A stretch of DNA of 64,000 nucleotides, taken from the NCBI RefSeq assembly GCF_040822065.1, contig NZ_CP162005.1, positions 5,890,001-5,954,000 on the forward strand, in the 5' to 3' direction. Positions 41,884 through 50,619 of the stretch are shown in pieces. The notes beneath the pieces are model-generated. The model saw nothing but the letters and a program-made list of their open reading frames with translations. It ran no database searches and was not told the DNA's origin. Source of the DNA: Pedobacter sp. WC2423 (GTDB lineage: Bacteria; Bacteroidota; Bacteroidia; Sphingobacteriales; Sphingobacteriaceae). The translations under genes were made by a program, and so were the position numbers. Positions within the stretch are counted from its first letter, which is position 1. The number at the start of each line of letters is the position of its first letter.

Positions 41884-43278
41884 CTAATTCCACCCGCCAC
41901 CTAATGCGCGGTATAAATTGACCACTGCATGTAATTTCTGACTCTGATCATTGATACCTTTGAGTTCTGCAGTCAGCAGATGCTGTTCAGCAGTCAGTAC
42001 ATCTGTATAATTTGTGTTTTTACTGTAATTCAGCAGTTCCTTATTAAAGGATAATGCTTTCGTTAAAGCGGTTAACTGTTTTTGCCGCTTACCAGCTTTT
42101 TGTGTGGCAGACTGGTAAACAGCTAATGCATCGGATACCTCCTGACTTGCTTTTAAAAGAGATAATTCAAAATTATACAGCGCTTGATTTTGCTGCGATT
42201 GTGCAGTCTTTAACTTTGCCTTATTGATGCCTCTGTTGAAAAGTGGTTGGGTCAGGCCACCAGCAATATTCGCAAATAAACCTGCACTATTAATCCACTC
42301 CTTAAGGGTAAGGCTGGAAAAACCTCCTGCTGCGGTAATGGTTAAAGCAGGATAGAAATTGGTCTTTGCGACATTAGTACGTTCAAATGCAGCTCTGAAA
42401 ACATACTCTGCCTGTTGCACGTCTGGTCTGTTGGCTAACAACTGAGCAGGAATACCGGGCTTTAAATCATAATCCAGTTTTTGCTGATGTAATGATGTTC
42501 TTTCAACTTTCCCTGGTGCTCTGGCAAGTAATACGCTTAACGCATGTTCTGTTTCTTTGATTTTTTGCTCGATATCAGGAATAGCCAGATCTGCCTCATA
42601 ATAATTAGCTTCACTTTGTACAACTGCGACCCCGTTTAATACAGAGCTTTCAAAAAGAAGTTGAATAGCTTCTGCATCAGCCTTTCTGTTTAAGGCCGTT
42701 TTTTGTGTCACAGCCAGCTGTTCGTCCAGCGTTAGCAAATCATAATAGTAATTAGCAATGTTGGCTATCAGTTGTGTTTGTATTGCTCTTTTCGCCGCAT
42801 CAGAAGCTAGCAGTTCCGCTAATGATGCCCGTTTTTCACTGCTTAATTTACCCCAGACATCAATTTCCCAGGCCGTTGTAATCCCGAAATCATACTGCGT
42901 AGAATTGTCGAAAATTCCAAAGCTCTGCGGATAGGCAAGCTTGGATTGCTTTACCGAAACATTGGTATTAACCTCAGGCAAAAAAGCAGCTTTACTCATT
43001 CTTAAATTTGCCTTTGCTTCATTGATCCGCTCAATCGCGATCTTCAAATCAAAATTCGCTTGTAAACCTTGTAAAATTAAATGGTTTAATACGGTATCAG
43101 TGAATATGGCTGACCACTTTAAAGCTGCCATACTTGTCGTATCTGAAAGACCTGCATCGCGGTAAGCCGGCGCAGTAGAAATTGCGGGTTTGCTATAAGG
43201 CCTGGTTACCTTACAAGAACTCCATAAGCCTGAAACGATCACTAAAGGAATCAGGAAAGAGTGATATATTTTTTTCAT
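41884..43278 (-). CDS. TolC-like outer membrane efflux lipoprotein (NodT family)
   Basis: Outer membrane channel of the tripartite pump, 464 residues from the ATG at 43278. The signal ends in the lipobox of SGLWSSC. Two OEP repeats follow, each with coiled-coil helices (KIAIERINEAKANLRMSKAAF and QSQQNQALYNFELSLLKASQE). LLANRPDVQQAEY is a hallmark of the family. An in-frame ATG at 43317 would add 13 residues ahead of the signal peptide and is less likely. It lies just behind the RND pump gene, last in the operon. Confidence 0.92.
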   Translation of the reverse strand: MKKIYHSFLIPLVIVSGLWSSCKVTRPYSKPAISTAPAYRDAGLSDTTSMAALKWSAIFTDTVLNHLILQGLQANFDLKIAIERINEAKANLRMSKAAFLPEVNTNVSVKQSKLAYPQSFGIFDNSTQYDFGITTAWEIDVWGKLSSEKRASLAELLASDAAKRAIQTQLIANIANYYYDLLTLDEQLAVTQKTALNRKADAEAIQLLFESSVLNGVAVVQSEANYYEADLAIPDIEQKIKETEHALSVLLARAPGKVERTSLHQQKLDYDLKPGIPAQLLANRPDVQQAEYVFRAAFERTNVAKTNFYPALTITAAGGFSSLTLKEWINSAGLFANIAGGLTQPLFNRGINKAKLKTAQSQQNQALYNFELSLLKASQEVSDALAVYQSATQKAGKRQKQLTALTKALSFNKELLNYSKNTNYTDVLTAEQHLLTAELKGINDQSQKLHAVVNLYRALGGGWN

Positions 43279-43319
43279 CTGTTTATCTGTTTTTACTTTG
43301 TCAGCTGAACCCGACATGA

Positions 43320-46300
43320 TTAAATAATTTCCGGAAGCGGTGAAGGGGCATGTTCAGGCAGGTGTACGCCTGATATTTTTTCATGTAAACCCTGGAAAAG
43401 AATAAATAATACAGGAATTACAAATACACCAAACAGGGTACCGATCAGCATTCCACCAACAGCGGCTGTTCCGATTGATTGATTACTTAATGCACCAGCG
43501 CCCGTAGCCAGCATTAATGGAATCAGTCCGAAAATGAAGGCAAAAGAGGTCATCAGGATCGGTCTTAACCTGGCCTTTGCACCATAAATAGCGGATTGGG
43601 TAATGCTTCTGCCGCTTAATCTGTGCATTAAAGCAAATTCAACGATCAAAATGGCATTTTTTGCCAGTAGTCCAATCAGCATAATTAAACTGATCTGCAG
43701 GAAGATATTGTTATCTATACCGAATAGCTTAGCAAAGATAAATGCACCTGCTAATCCTATCGGTAAAGACAATAATACCGCCATTGGCAGGATATAGCTC
43801 TTATATTGTGCACTTAACAGAAAATAGATAAAGATCAGACACAATGCAAATATTAAGGTCGTCTGGCTGCCACTGGAAAGTTCTTCTTTAGTCAGTCCGG
43901 AGAATTCATGAGAATAACCACGACCTAAAGTCTGCGCAGCAACTTCATTGATTGCCCTGATCGCATCTCCGGAACTGTAACCTTTTTTAGGCGTTCCGGT
44001 TACTGTAGTGGAGGTAAACAAGTTAAAACGATTGATAAACTCAGGGCCATAAGTCTTTTTAAGAGTTACGAACTCTGTAATTGGCGCCATTAATCCTTTA
44101 TCTGTTCTTACAAACACTTTATTAATATCTGCTTCCTTACCTCTGGAATCGGGGTGAGACTGCATCATCACCCGGTATTGTTTACCAAATTTGTTGAAAT
44201 CTGAAGCGTATAATCCACCATAATATCCTTGAAGTGTATTCAATACAGTCTTTACATTGACGCCGGCATCTTTACATTTAGCGACATTTACATTCACTTC
44301 CAATTCAGGGAAGCCGATATTAAATGGTGTTGCTGCATACATGATTTCCGGACGCTGATTCAATGCAGTCATGAACTTCCCTATGTTTTCCGAGAAATTT
44401 GCATAACTGCCACCTGTTTTGTCCTGAAGCTGAACTTCAAAACCATTGTTATTTCCAAAGCCCTGCAAGGTCGGTGAAGCAAAGAAAATAACCGTAGCAC
44501 CTTTAATATGGCCTGTTTTGGCAAACAACTGATTGACGATACTGGTCACATCCTGATTTTTACCTTTTCTTTCTTTCCATGGTTTCAGGCGGATAAACAA
44601 TGCGCCATAAGAACCACCAAATCCATTAATTAAATCCATTCCTGCTAACCTCGAAGAAAGTTCTACTTCAGGTATAGACCTGGCTATACTATCCACCAGA
44701 TTGGTGATTTCTTCTGTACGTTTTAATGTCGAGGCAGGGGGAAGAATGATATCTCCGAAAATAGCTCCACTGTCTTCATTAGGAACAAATCCAGTAGGGG
44801 TGGTCTTGATCAGGAAATAAAATATACCTGAAAATACAGCGATCCCGGCTATAGAAATCCATTTTCTGCGGATCAAAAACCGGACTCCTCCAATATATTT
44901 ATTGGTCACCGCTTCGAATGCAGTATTAAAGCCAGCATAGAATTTAGGTAAGAATCCAGTTGGGCGCGTATGCGCTTCTGGCCCGTGTGGTTTCAAAAAT
45001 ATAGCGCATAAAGCAGGACTTAGCGTTAAAGCATTGACTGCTGAAATCAGGATAGCCACTGCAAGTGTTAGTCCGAATTGCTTGTAAAATACTCCTGCGG
45101 AACCTGTAATAAAAGTTACAGGCAGGAATACCGCCGACATAATCAGGGTGATCGAAATGATCGCCCCACTGATTTCACTCATCGCATGCATGGTGGCTTT
45201 TTTAGCAGATTTTGCGCCCTGATCCAGTTTAGCATGAACTGCTTCGACAACTACAATTGCATCATCGACCACAATTCCAATCGCCAGTACTAAAGCGAAT
45301 AAAGTAAGTAAGTTGATCGTGAAACCAAAAAGCTTCAGGAAAAAGAACGTTCCGATAATGGCTACCGGTACTGCAATAGCAGGAATTAAAGTCGATCTTA
45401 AATCCTGAAGGAAGATAAATACAACAATAAAAACCAGGATAAATGCTTCTGCAAGGGTGGAAATTACTTTCTCAATCGAAGCGTCAAGGAAATCGTTGGC
45501 ATTTAAAAAGGTGTGGTAAGTTATACCTGGAGGGAAGTCTTTCGAAGCCTCCTTTAAGATATTTTCACAGGCAATAATCAATTCTCTTGCATTTGCACCA
45601 GAAGTCTGACTAATTGCACCACCAGAAGAAACTTTTCCTTGCGTCATCAAAGAAGTCGTATAATCCTGTGCACCGAATTCTATGTCTGCTACATCTTTAA
45701 GACGTAATAAACCACCTTGTTTAGCACTCCGAAGAATGATGTCTTCAAACTGTTTAACTTCTTGTAAACGGCCGGTATATTTCAAGGTATACTGGACAGA
45801 CTGATTGCTGTTTTCTCCCAATTTACCAGGTGCAGCTTCAATGTTCTGTTCCTTCAGCGCAGCTACAATATCATCCGGGACTAAGCCCTGATTAGCCATC
45901 GCATCCGGTTTTAACCAGATTCTCATAGCATATTCCTGCATGCCGTAAATTTGTGTACTTCCCACACCATTTACCCTTTTCATTTGAGGCATAATGTTTA
46001 TCCTCAGATAATTGTCAAGGAATTTCTGGTCGTAGGCCGGGTTGCTGCTGAATAATAAAAAACTATAGGCTTGACTACTCAGCTCTTTACTCGTTGTGAT
46101 CCCAGCTTTAATTACCTCTTCAGGTAGTAAGCTGGTTGCTTTAGTTACCCTGTTTTGTACGTTGATCGCTGCCTGATCAGGATCTGTTCCCTGTTTAAAA
46201 AAGATTGTAATCGTCGCACTTCCGTTATTACTCGCCGTAGAGGTCATGTAAGTCATGTGCTCTACGCCGTTAATCTGCTCCTCCAGGGGAACAATGACGC

Positions 46301-46478
46301 TTTTCATCACTACATTGGCATTGGCGCCCTGGTATGCGGCCGTTACAGAAACCGTGGGTGGGGCAATATCAGGATATTGGGAGATGGGTAAGGAAATTAA
46401 TCCTAATATTCCCAGGATGACTATAATGATCGATATGACCGTAGACAATACCGGGTTTTCAATAAATTTCTTTAACAT
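43320..46478 (-). CDS. RND efflux pump, HAE1 family (AcrB/MexB-like)
   Basis: 1052-residue inner membrane proton antiporter expelling drugs, bile-like or toxic compounds. Family N-terminus MLKKFIENPVLSTVISIIIV, AYQGANANVVMKSVIVPLEEQINGVE-type porter sequence, 12 transmembrane segments, and the proton-relay VVDDAIVVVEAV in TM4 are all present. Near the C-terminus GLLAKNAILIVEFA and AKARLRPILMTSFAFIFG are typical of HAE1 pumps. 8 nt separate it from the adaptor gene upstream and about 40 nt from the OMF start downstream: a complete three-gene pump with no regulator beside it. Confidence 0.95.
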   Translation of the reverse strand: MLKKFIENPVLSTVISIIIVILGILGLISLPISQYPDIAPPTVSVTAAYQGANANVVMKSVIVPLEEQINGVEHMTYMTSTASNNGSATITIFFKQGTDPDQAAINVQNRVTKATSLLPEEVIKAGITTSKELSSQAYSFLLFSSNPAYDQKFLDNYLRINIMPQMKRVNGVGSTQIYGMQEYAMRIWLKPDAMANQGLVPDDIVAALKEQNIEAAPGKLGENSNQSVQYTLKYTGRLQEVKQFEDIILRSAKQGGLLRLKDVADIEFGAQDYTTSLMTQGKVSSGGAISQTSGANARELIIACENILKEASKDFPPGITYHTFLNANDFLDASIEKVISTLAEAFILVFIVVFIFLQDLRSTLIPAIAVPVAIIGTFFFLKLFGFTINLLTLFALVLAIGIVVDDAIVVVEAVHAKLDQGAKSAKKATMHAMSEISGAIISITLIMSAVFLPVTFITGSAGVFYKQFGLTLAVAILISAVNALTLSPALCAIFLKPHGPEAHTRPTGFLPKFYAGFNTAFEAVTNKYIGGVRFLIRRKWISIAGIAVFSGIFYFLIKTTPTGFVPNEDSGAIFGDIILPPASTLKRTEEITNLVDSIARSIPEVELSSRLAGMDLINGFGGSYGALFIRLKPWKERKGKNQDVTSIVNQLFAKTGHIKGATVIFFASPTLQGFGNNNGFEVQLQDKTGGSYANFSENIGKFMTALNQRPEIMYAATPFNIGFPELEVNVNVAKCKDAGVNVKTVLNTLQGYYGGLYASDFNKFGKQYRVMMQSHPDSRGKEADINKVFVRTDKGLMAPITEFVTLKKTYGPEFINRFNLFTSTTVTGTPKKGYSSGDAIRAINEVAAQTLGRGYSHEFSGLTKEELSSGSQTTLIFALCLIFIYFLLSAQYKSYILPMAVLLSLPIGLAGAFIFAKLFGIDNNIFLQISLIMLIGLLAKNAILIVEFALMHRLSGRSITQSAIYGAKARLRPILMTSFAFIFGLIPLMLATGAGALSNQSIGTAAVGGMLIGTLFGVFVIPVLFILFQGLHEKISGVHLPEHAPSPLPEII

Positions 46479-46486
46479 GTTTATGC

Positions 46487-47614
46487 TTATTTCGGGGTTG
46501 AAGGATTGGTTTTGATTTTCATACCGTCTTTTAAATTACCAAGGCCTTCGGTAACGATCTGGTCGCCTGCGGTCAGTCCTTTGGTGACCACATAGTTTTT
46601 ATCTGTAACAGCTTCCATAATGTCAATTGCTGTATGGTGAACGATGTTTTTCTGGTCAACTTTAAAGACAAAGTATTTACCCTGCAATTCGAATGTTGCA
46701 GACTTAGGTATCATAATCGCATTGTTTAACTGGGTTGGGATCCTGATAGCCGCACTTGCGCCACTCCATAATTTACCTTCTGGATTAGGAAATACTGCTT
46801 TGAAATTTGCAGCACCTGTTGAAGCGTTCAGTACACCACTCAGTGTTTCAATTTTACCTTTTGTGCCGTACATTTCACCGTCCTGCATCAATAGGGATAC
46901 CTGCGGCATATGCTTGAACTTTTCATTGACTTTCTGACCATCGTACTGTTTTAAGAATGCGCCTAACTGCTGCTGACTCAGAGAAAAGTAGGCGTAGATC
47001 TGTTTGGTATTGGCAATAGTGGTTAGGGCAGTTTCGGAGGTACTGCTCACCAGGCTGCCTATTTTATAAGGCAGGCTTCCTACAACCCCGTTAATAGGAC
47101 TTACAATATTGGTATAAGCAAGTTTGGACTTCGCTGCCGACAGATCTGCTTTTGCCTGGTTAAACTCTGCTTTTTTTACCTGCTCTGCATTTTTAGCAGA
47201 AGTAAGCTCAAAGGAGTTTACAATTTTCTTTTCTACCAGTATTGTTGTCCTTTGTGTTTGAATGCTGGCAGTTTCCAGGTTAGCTGCAGCGGCAAGCACG
47301 GCTGCATTTTTATTATTCATTTCCTGCTGGAAGCTATTGGCATCTATTTTAAATAAAGGTTGTCCTTTACTCACGATTGTTCCTTCTGCTACATAAACTT
47401 GTTCTATGTAACCATCTACTTTGGAACGGATTTCTACGGTTTGTTCTCCTTGCAGGGTAGTCGGATATTCTGCAAAAAGATCGGCCTTTTGCGGTGTAAG
47501 AGATAAAACGGGGAATTCTTGTATATGCTCCTTTTGCTGCGGGTTTTTAGAATTTCCACAGGAAGATAAAATCAGGCAGGCTGAAAGGCAGGAGTAAATT
47601 AGCGTTGTTTTCAT
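46487..47614 (-). CDS. RND periplasmic adaptor (membrane fusion protein), lipoprotein
   Basis: 375 residues from the ATG at 47614, whose signal ends in the lipobox LILSSC. The family modules are visible: a barrel-sandwich half (TTLQGEQTVEIRSKVDGYIEQV), alpha-hairpin (NKNAAVLAAAANLETASIQTQ onward), the second lipoyl half and beta-barrel (VSPINGVVGSLPYKIGSLV), ending with a membrane-proximal domain. It links the RND pump to the outer membrane channel. A longer in-frame start at 47653 would put 13 residues before the signal and is less likely. First gene of the operon. Confidence 0.92.
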   Translation of the reverse strand: MKTTLIYSCLSACLILSSCGNSKNPQQKEHIQEFPVLSLTPQKADLFAEYPTTLQGEQTVEIRSKVDGYIEQVYVAEGTIVSKGQPLFKIDANSFQQEMNNKNAAVLAAAANLETASIQTQRTTILVEKKIVNSFELTSAKNAEQVKKAEFNQAKADLSAAKSKLAYTNIVSPINGVVGSLPYKIGSLVSSTSETALTTIANTKQIYAYFSLSQQQLGAFLKQYDGQKVNEKFKHMPQVSLLMQDGEMYGTKGKIETLSGVLNASTGAANFKAVFPNPEGKLWSGASAAIRIPTQLNNAIMIPKSATFELQGKYFVFKVDQKNIVHHTAIDIMEAVTDKNYVVTKGLTAGDQIVTEGLGNLKDGMKIKTNPSTPK

Positions 47615-47719
47615 CAGTATATAATTGTTGTTTAATGGAGATGAAGCTATCATGTGCTACGCGATTTTGTTCATTTTGGTTGGTGTTCTGCTGCACATGA
47701 TGGTTTCATTATGGGGTTT

Positions 47720-48229
47720 TTATAAGTTTTTTTTCTTTTTATAAATCATGACAGGAGAGCCGGCTTCTCCCCACATCAGGCTTTGTACGTGTTCCATCAG
47801 GTAGCCTGTAGCACAGACGTAGATTTCAGGGGGGACTATAGTACTCGCTTTGAGCACCACTTTTTGCTCGTGGAATGTGCTATAGTCTATGTTTTTTACT
47901 CTTTCCATCCAGATCAGCTCTGCATGATCCTGCTGATTGGCAAAGTAAACCTTGTTAGTAAAAGGCTTAAGCAATGAAGTGATATATACATAAGCCCAGT
48001 AAGGGACAATCGCATCATTTGAACAGAAAAGGATCACTTCTTTTCCCGTAAACTGACTCCAGTTGATCTGGATCATGTCTACTCTGAATACTTTCTCCTT
48101 TAACAGGTATTTCTGGAATAAATAAGGGACAAGATCAAAAACTATGTATTCTTGTTTGAGGGGTTTGTAATTAATCAGATCAAGCGTAACAATACCACTC
48201 AATTCTACTTTATTAATAATTTCTTCCAT
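47720..48229 (-). CDS. DUF2480 family protein
   Basis: 169-residue soluble protein of the Bacteroidota family DUF2480. It begins EEIINKVELSGIVTLDLINY and contains the family segments LKEKVFRVDM, SNDAIVPYWAYVYI and the conserved DWS/NWSQF element. No signal peptide. The family is uncharacterised and often lies near iron-sulfur assembly genes in other genomes (from memory); none is visible here. Positioned upstream of the RND operon in the same direction, with 105 nt between, so co-transcription is possible. Confidence 0.85.
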   Translation of the reverse strand: MEEIINKVELSGIVTLDLINYKPLKQEYIVFDLVPYLFQKYLLKEKVFRVDMIQINWSQFTGKEVILFCSNDAIVPYWAYVYITSLLKPFTNKVYFANQQDHAELIWMERVKNIDYSTFHEQKVVLKASTIVPPEIYVCATGYLMEHVQSLMWGEAGSPVMIYKKKKNL

Positions 48230-48528
48230 TTTGTTTGTGATTGTGTGGGCAGCTTCATTTTATTTTGGGCATAAGAATCCCTGCCCGCATAAAACATTTG
48301 TTAAGGGGTGAAGAATAAACAGGCTGATGAGGGCCTTTTATTGCTTAATTATGGTTTTTTAAAAAAATCAGATGCAGCAGCAAATGATCAGGAAGTTTTT
48401 CGCATCAGCACGTTCCAATAGGGAACAAGAAATACTGGTTGCTTTTCCGAAGAAGAGAGGACTATAATCGTATGTAATTTTAAAGGCATAACTATGATTT
48501 AAAATATGAATAAGTTCAGCAAAGTTAG

Positions 48529-48536
48529 TACTTTTG
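48529..48536 (+). promoter_or_regulatory. -7 promoter element of the HTH regulator gene
   Basis: TACTTTTG matches TAnnTTTG exactly; the expected start falls inside the palindrome that begins 2 nt later. No clear -33 TTG. Confidence 0.45.
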
Positions 48537-48537
48537 T

Positions 48538-48567
48538 TAATAAAACAACTAAACACTTGTTTTATTA
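48538..48567. promoter_or_regulatory. Perfect 11-bp inverted repeat, likely operator of the HTH regulator
   Basis: TAATAAAACAA (48538-48548) and TTGTTTTATTA (48557-48567) are exact reverse complements with an 8-nt centre, 4 nt before the ATG at 48572. Position between -7 box and start codon indicates autorepression. Confidence 0.6.
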
Positions 48568-48571
48568 ATTT

Positions 48572-49186
48572 ATGATGACAAACAGATTCCTGATGCTGCT
48601 TAAAACCCGTGGTGCCCTAACTGCTTCCGCAATCGCGCAAGAACTTGGCATGACAAAGGAAGGCGCGAGGTTACAATTATTAAAATATACAGAGGAAGGA
48701 TTAATCGAAGCTACAAACGAATCCGGTGGGGTAGGCAGACCTAAGCAATTTTTTAGTTTAACAGCCTCAGGGCATGATAAATTTCCCGATACGCATGCTG
48801 AACTTACTGTAAAGCTGATCAATACGATCAGAAATACTTTAGGAGATCATGCATTACAAAGTGTAATGGATGCTAACGAGCAGACAGGCAGAGATAAGTA
48901 TATGCAGGAATTAGCTGCTTTTGATACGCTGGAAGAAAGGATTGCAAAGCTAACAGAAATCAGAAGCCGGGAGGGATATATGGCTGAATACAGTAAGGAT
49001 GAGGATGGCTATTTATTCGTTGAAAATCATTGCCCTATCTGCGCTGCTGCAACTTCCTGCCAGGGATTTTGCTCCGGGGAACTGAATGTATTCAGGTTCG
49101 TATTGGGAGAAAAGGTAGCTATTAACCGGTTAGATCATATCGTTTCCGGAGATCGGAGATGTTCTTACCGGATTGCACTTCAATAG
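48572..49186 (+). CDS. Winged-helix regulator with C-terminal cysteine cluster (COG2345/SufR-like)
   Basis: 204 residues. The N-terminal winged helix contains LTASAIAQELGMTKEGARLQLL (recognition helix) and the wing GGVGRPKQFFSLT. The C-terminal sensor domain holds five cysteines at C154, C157, C163, C167 and C197 in NHCPICAAATSCQGFC and RRCSYRI. Related regulators of the SufR/COG2345 group bind an iron-sulfur cluster or metal and control suf-type genes. The cysteine spacing differs from cyanobacterial SufR, so the ligand is uncertain. A palindrome sits against its own start codon. Convergent with the Dabb gene. Confidence 0.82.
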   Translation: MMTNRFLMLLKTRGALTASAIAQELGMTKEGARLQLLKYTEEGLIEATNESGGVGRPKQFFSLTASGHDKFPDTHAELTVKLINTIRNTLGDHALQSVMDANEQTGRDKYMQELAAFDTLEERIAKLTEIRSREGYMAEYSKDEDGYLFVENHCPICAAATSCQGFCSGELNVFRFVLGEKVAINRLDHIVSGDRRCSYRIALQ

Positions 49187-49203
49187 CCTGAGGTTTCTCA
49201 GGC
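49186..49203. terminator. Short hairpin shared by two convergent stop codons
   Basis: GCCTGAG-GTTT-CTCAGGC: a perfect 7-bp stem. The + gene's TAG ends at 49186 and the minus gene's TGA covers 49200-49198, so both stops touch it. No T-run, so termination efficiency is doubtful. Confidence 0.4.
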
Positions 49204-49629
49204 ATCTATAGCGTCATAAACAATAACCTTTTCCCATAAGTGACTGCAATTTTTAATGAATTCCAGGTGTATCGGGTGGGTCTGATAAACAGCCTGTCCG
49301 GCCAGGTCTTTAAAGAAAATCAGTTCAGATACAGCCCAGCTGTTATCTACTACATCACGTTTTTCTGTACTGGCTACGATACCTACTTTAAGATGATTTA
49401 CTGTTTCTATAGCTGAAAGCGTTTTTACGCCGGCAACCAGCTGATCCCGATCTGCTTTTGAAGCTGGGTTTTTCAACCAGAAAAAAACATGATGCACTAC
49501 TGGAAATTCTTCTTTGTTTTTCATTTCTTTATGATTTTCGGCTAACACAGGCATGGCTGCTGCAACTGCGGTTCCCGCAACAAGAACAGCAGCTGTCCCG
49601 ATAAATTTTCTTCTGTTTGATTTGTTCAT
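49198..49629 (-). CDS. Dabb (stress-responsive alpha/beta barrel) protein, exported
   Basis: 143-residue protein with an N-terminal targeting segment (NRRKFIGTAAVLVAG) that resembles a Tat signal because of the RRKF pair. The mature part is a dimeric ferredoxin-like Dabb domain: VVHHVFFWLKNP at the start, VKTLSAIETVNHLKVG, and a closing HPIHLEFIKNCSHLWEKVIVYD. Family members are involved in stress responses or polyketide cyclisation; the role is unknown. The start overlaps the stop of the upstream EEP gene (TAATG), so both are co-translated. Confidence 0.85.
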   Translation of the reverse strand: MNKSNRRKFIGTAAVLVAGTAVAAAMPVLAENHKEMKNKEEFPVVHHVFFWLKNPASKADRDQLVAGVKTLSAIETVNHLKVGIVASTEKRDVVDNSWAVSELIFFKDLAGQAVYQTHPIHLEFIKNCSHLWEKVIVYDAIDA

Positions 49630-50477
49630 TACTTATCATGTAAGTTTACTTCTACTAAGATAGGAAAATGGTCTGAAGGATACTTACCTTGATAAGAATC
49701 AGTTAAAATACCCCATCTGTCTGCCTTAAATTCTTTCGTTACAAATACATGGTCTATAATTTCAAATCCATCCAGGTGTTTGCCGAATTCGTTGAAAGAA
49801 GGATTGTTTACATAAGGATATTTAACCTGGCCATAGGTATCTTTCAGGTAACCGGATTTAGCTAAGGTTAAATACCATTCGCTGTCTTGTCCGCCATTTA
49901 AATCGCCTGTAAATACAGCTGGCTCATTTCCTGCAATTTCTTTCATTTTACGGACGATCAGTTTACTGCTTTCTACTCTTGCAATCTTTCCCTGGTGGTC
50001 AAAATGTGCATTGAAATAATAGAACTTGCTGCCGGTTTTTATATCCTGTAATTCAACCCATGTGCAAATCCGGTTACAACAAGTGGCATCCCAGCCTAAA
50101 CCCGGTTGATCAGGAGTTTCTGACAGCCAGAAGTCTCCCTTTTTTAAAAGCTTGAACTTATCTTTTTTGTAAAAAATTGAAGAGTGCTCCCCGCCGTCTT
50201 TTCCATCATCACGTCCACGGCCATAATGTGCATATTCCGGTAAAGCATTGTTAATGTCATCCAGCTGGTTTTTAAATCCTTCCTGGATCCCAAAAATGTC
50301 ATATTGATGAAAGCGTAACAGGTTAGCAACAATCGGGGCTCTTTGTACCCATAGATTTCCTATGTCGTCTTTGTTATCATTACGCAGATTATAAGTTCCG
50401 ATAATGAGTCGCTGTGCAAAAAGTTGTGGGCTTAAAAATAAAAGGAAAAGGGCTGTGATACTTGTTTTTCTAATCAT
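49629..50477 (-). CDS. Exported endonuclease/exonuclease/phosphatase family hydrolase
   Basis: 282 residues with a signal peptide (TALFLLFLSPQLFAQ). EEP fold motifs: the N-terminal GTYNLRNDN, FGIQEGFK (metal Glu), FNAHFDHQGK, FTGDLNGG, and the C-terminal SDHFPI His-Asp. Such exported EEP enzymes hydrolyse phosphodiesters in nucleic acids, sphingomyelin or inositol phosphates; the substrate is unknown. Coupled to the Dabb gene by TAATG. Confidence 0.88.
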   Translation of the reverse strand: MIRKTSITALFLLFLSPQLFAQRLIIGTYNLRNDNKDDIGNLWVQRAPIVANLLRFHQYDIFGIQEGFKNQLDDINNALPEYAHYGRGRDDGKDGGEHSSIFYKKDKFKLLKKGDFWLSETPDQPGLGWDATCCNRICTWVELQDIKTGSKFYYFNAHFDHQGKIARVESSKLIVRKMKEIAGNEPAVFTGDLNGGQDSEWYLTLAKSGYLKDTYGQVKYPYVNNPSFNEFGKHLDGFEIIDHVFVTKEFKADRWGILTDSYQGKYPSDHFPILVEVNLHDK

Positions 50478-50619
50478 GATCTAAATAAATGTGTCTAATA
50501 TAATGATAGTTTTACTAACTGGGGAGTGTAATTACTTTTCACAGCATTATATGTTTTTATCTTAATATAAACTTTATACAGAGCAGCTAATTTTACCGCG
50601 TACCGATATAAACGTTTTT

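Larger units (their letters stand above)
48230..48571. other. 342-bp intergenic region between divergent genes
   Basis: AT-rich divergent region. The right side carries a -7 box and an 11-bp palindrome next to the HTH regulator start. No other ORF, hairpin or repeat stands out. Confidence 0.6.
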
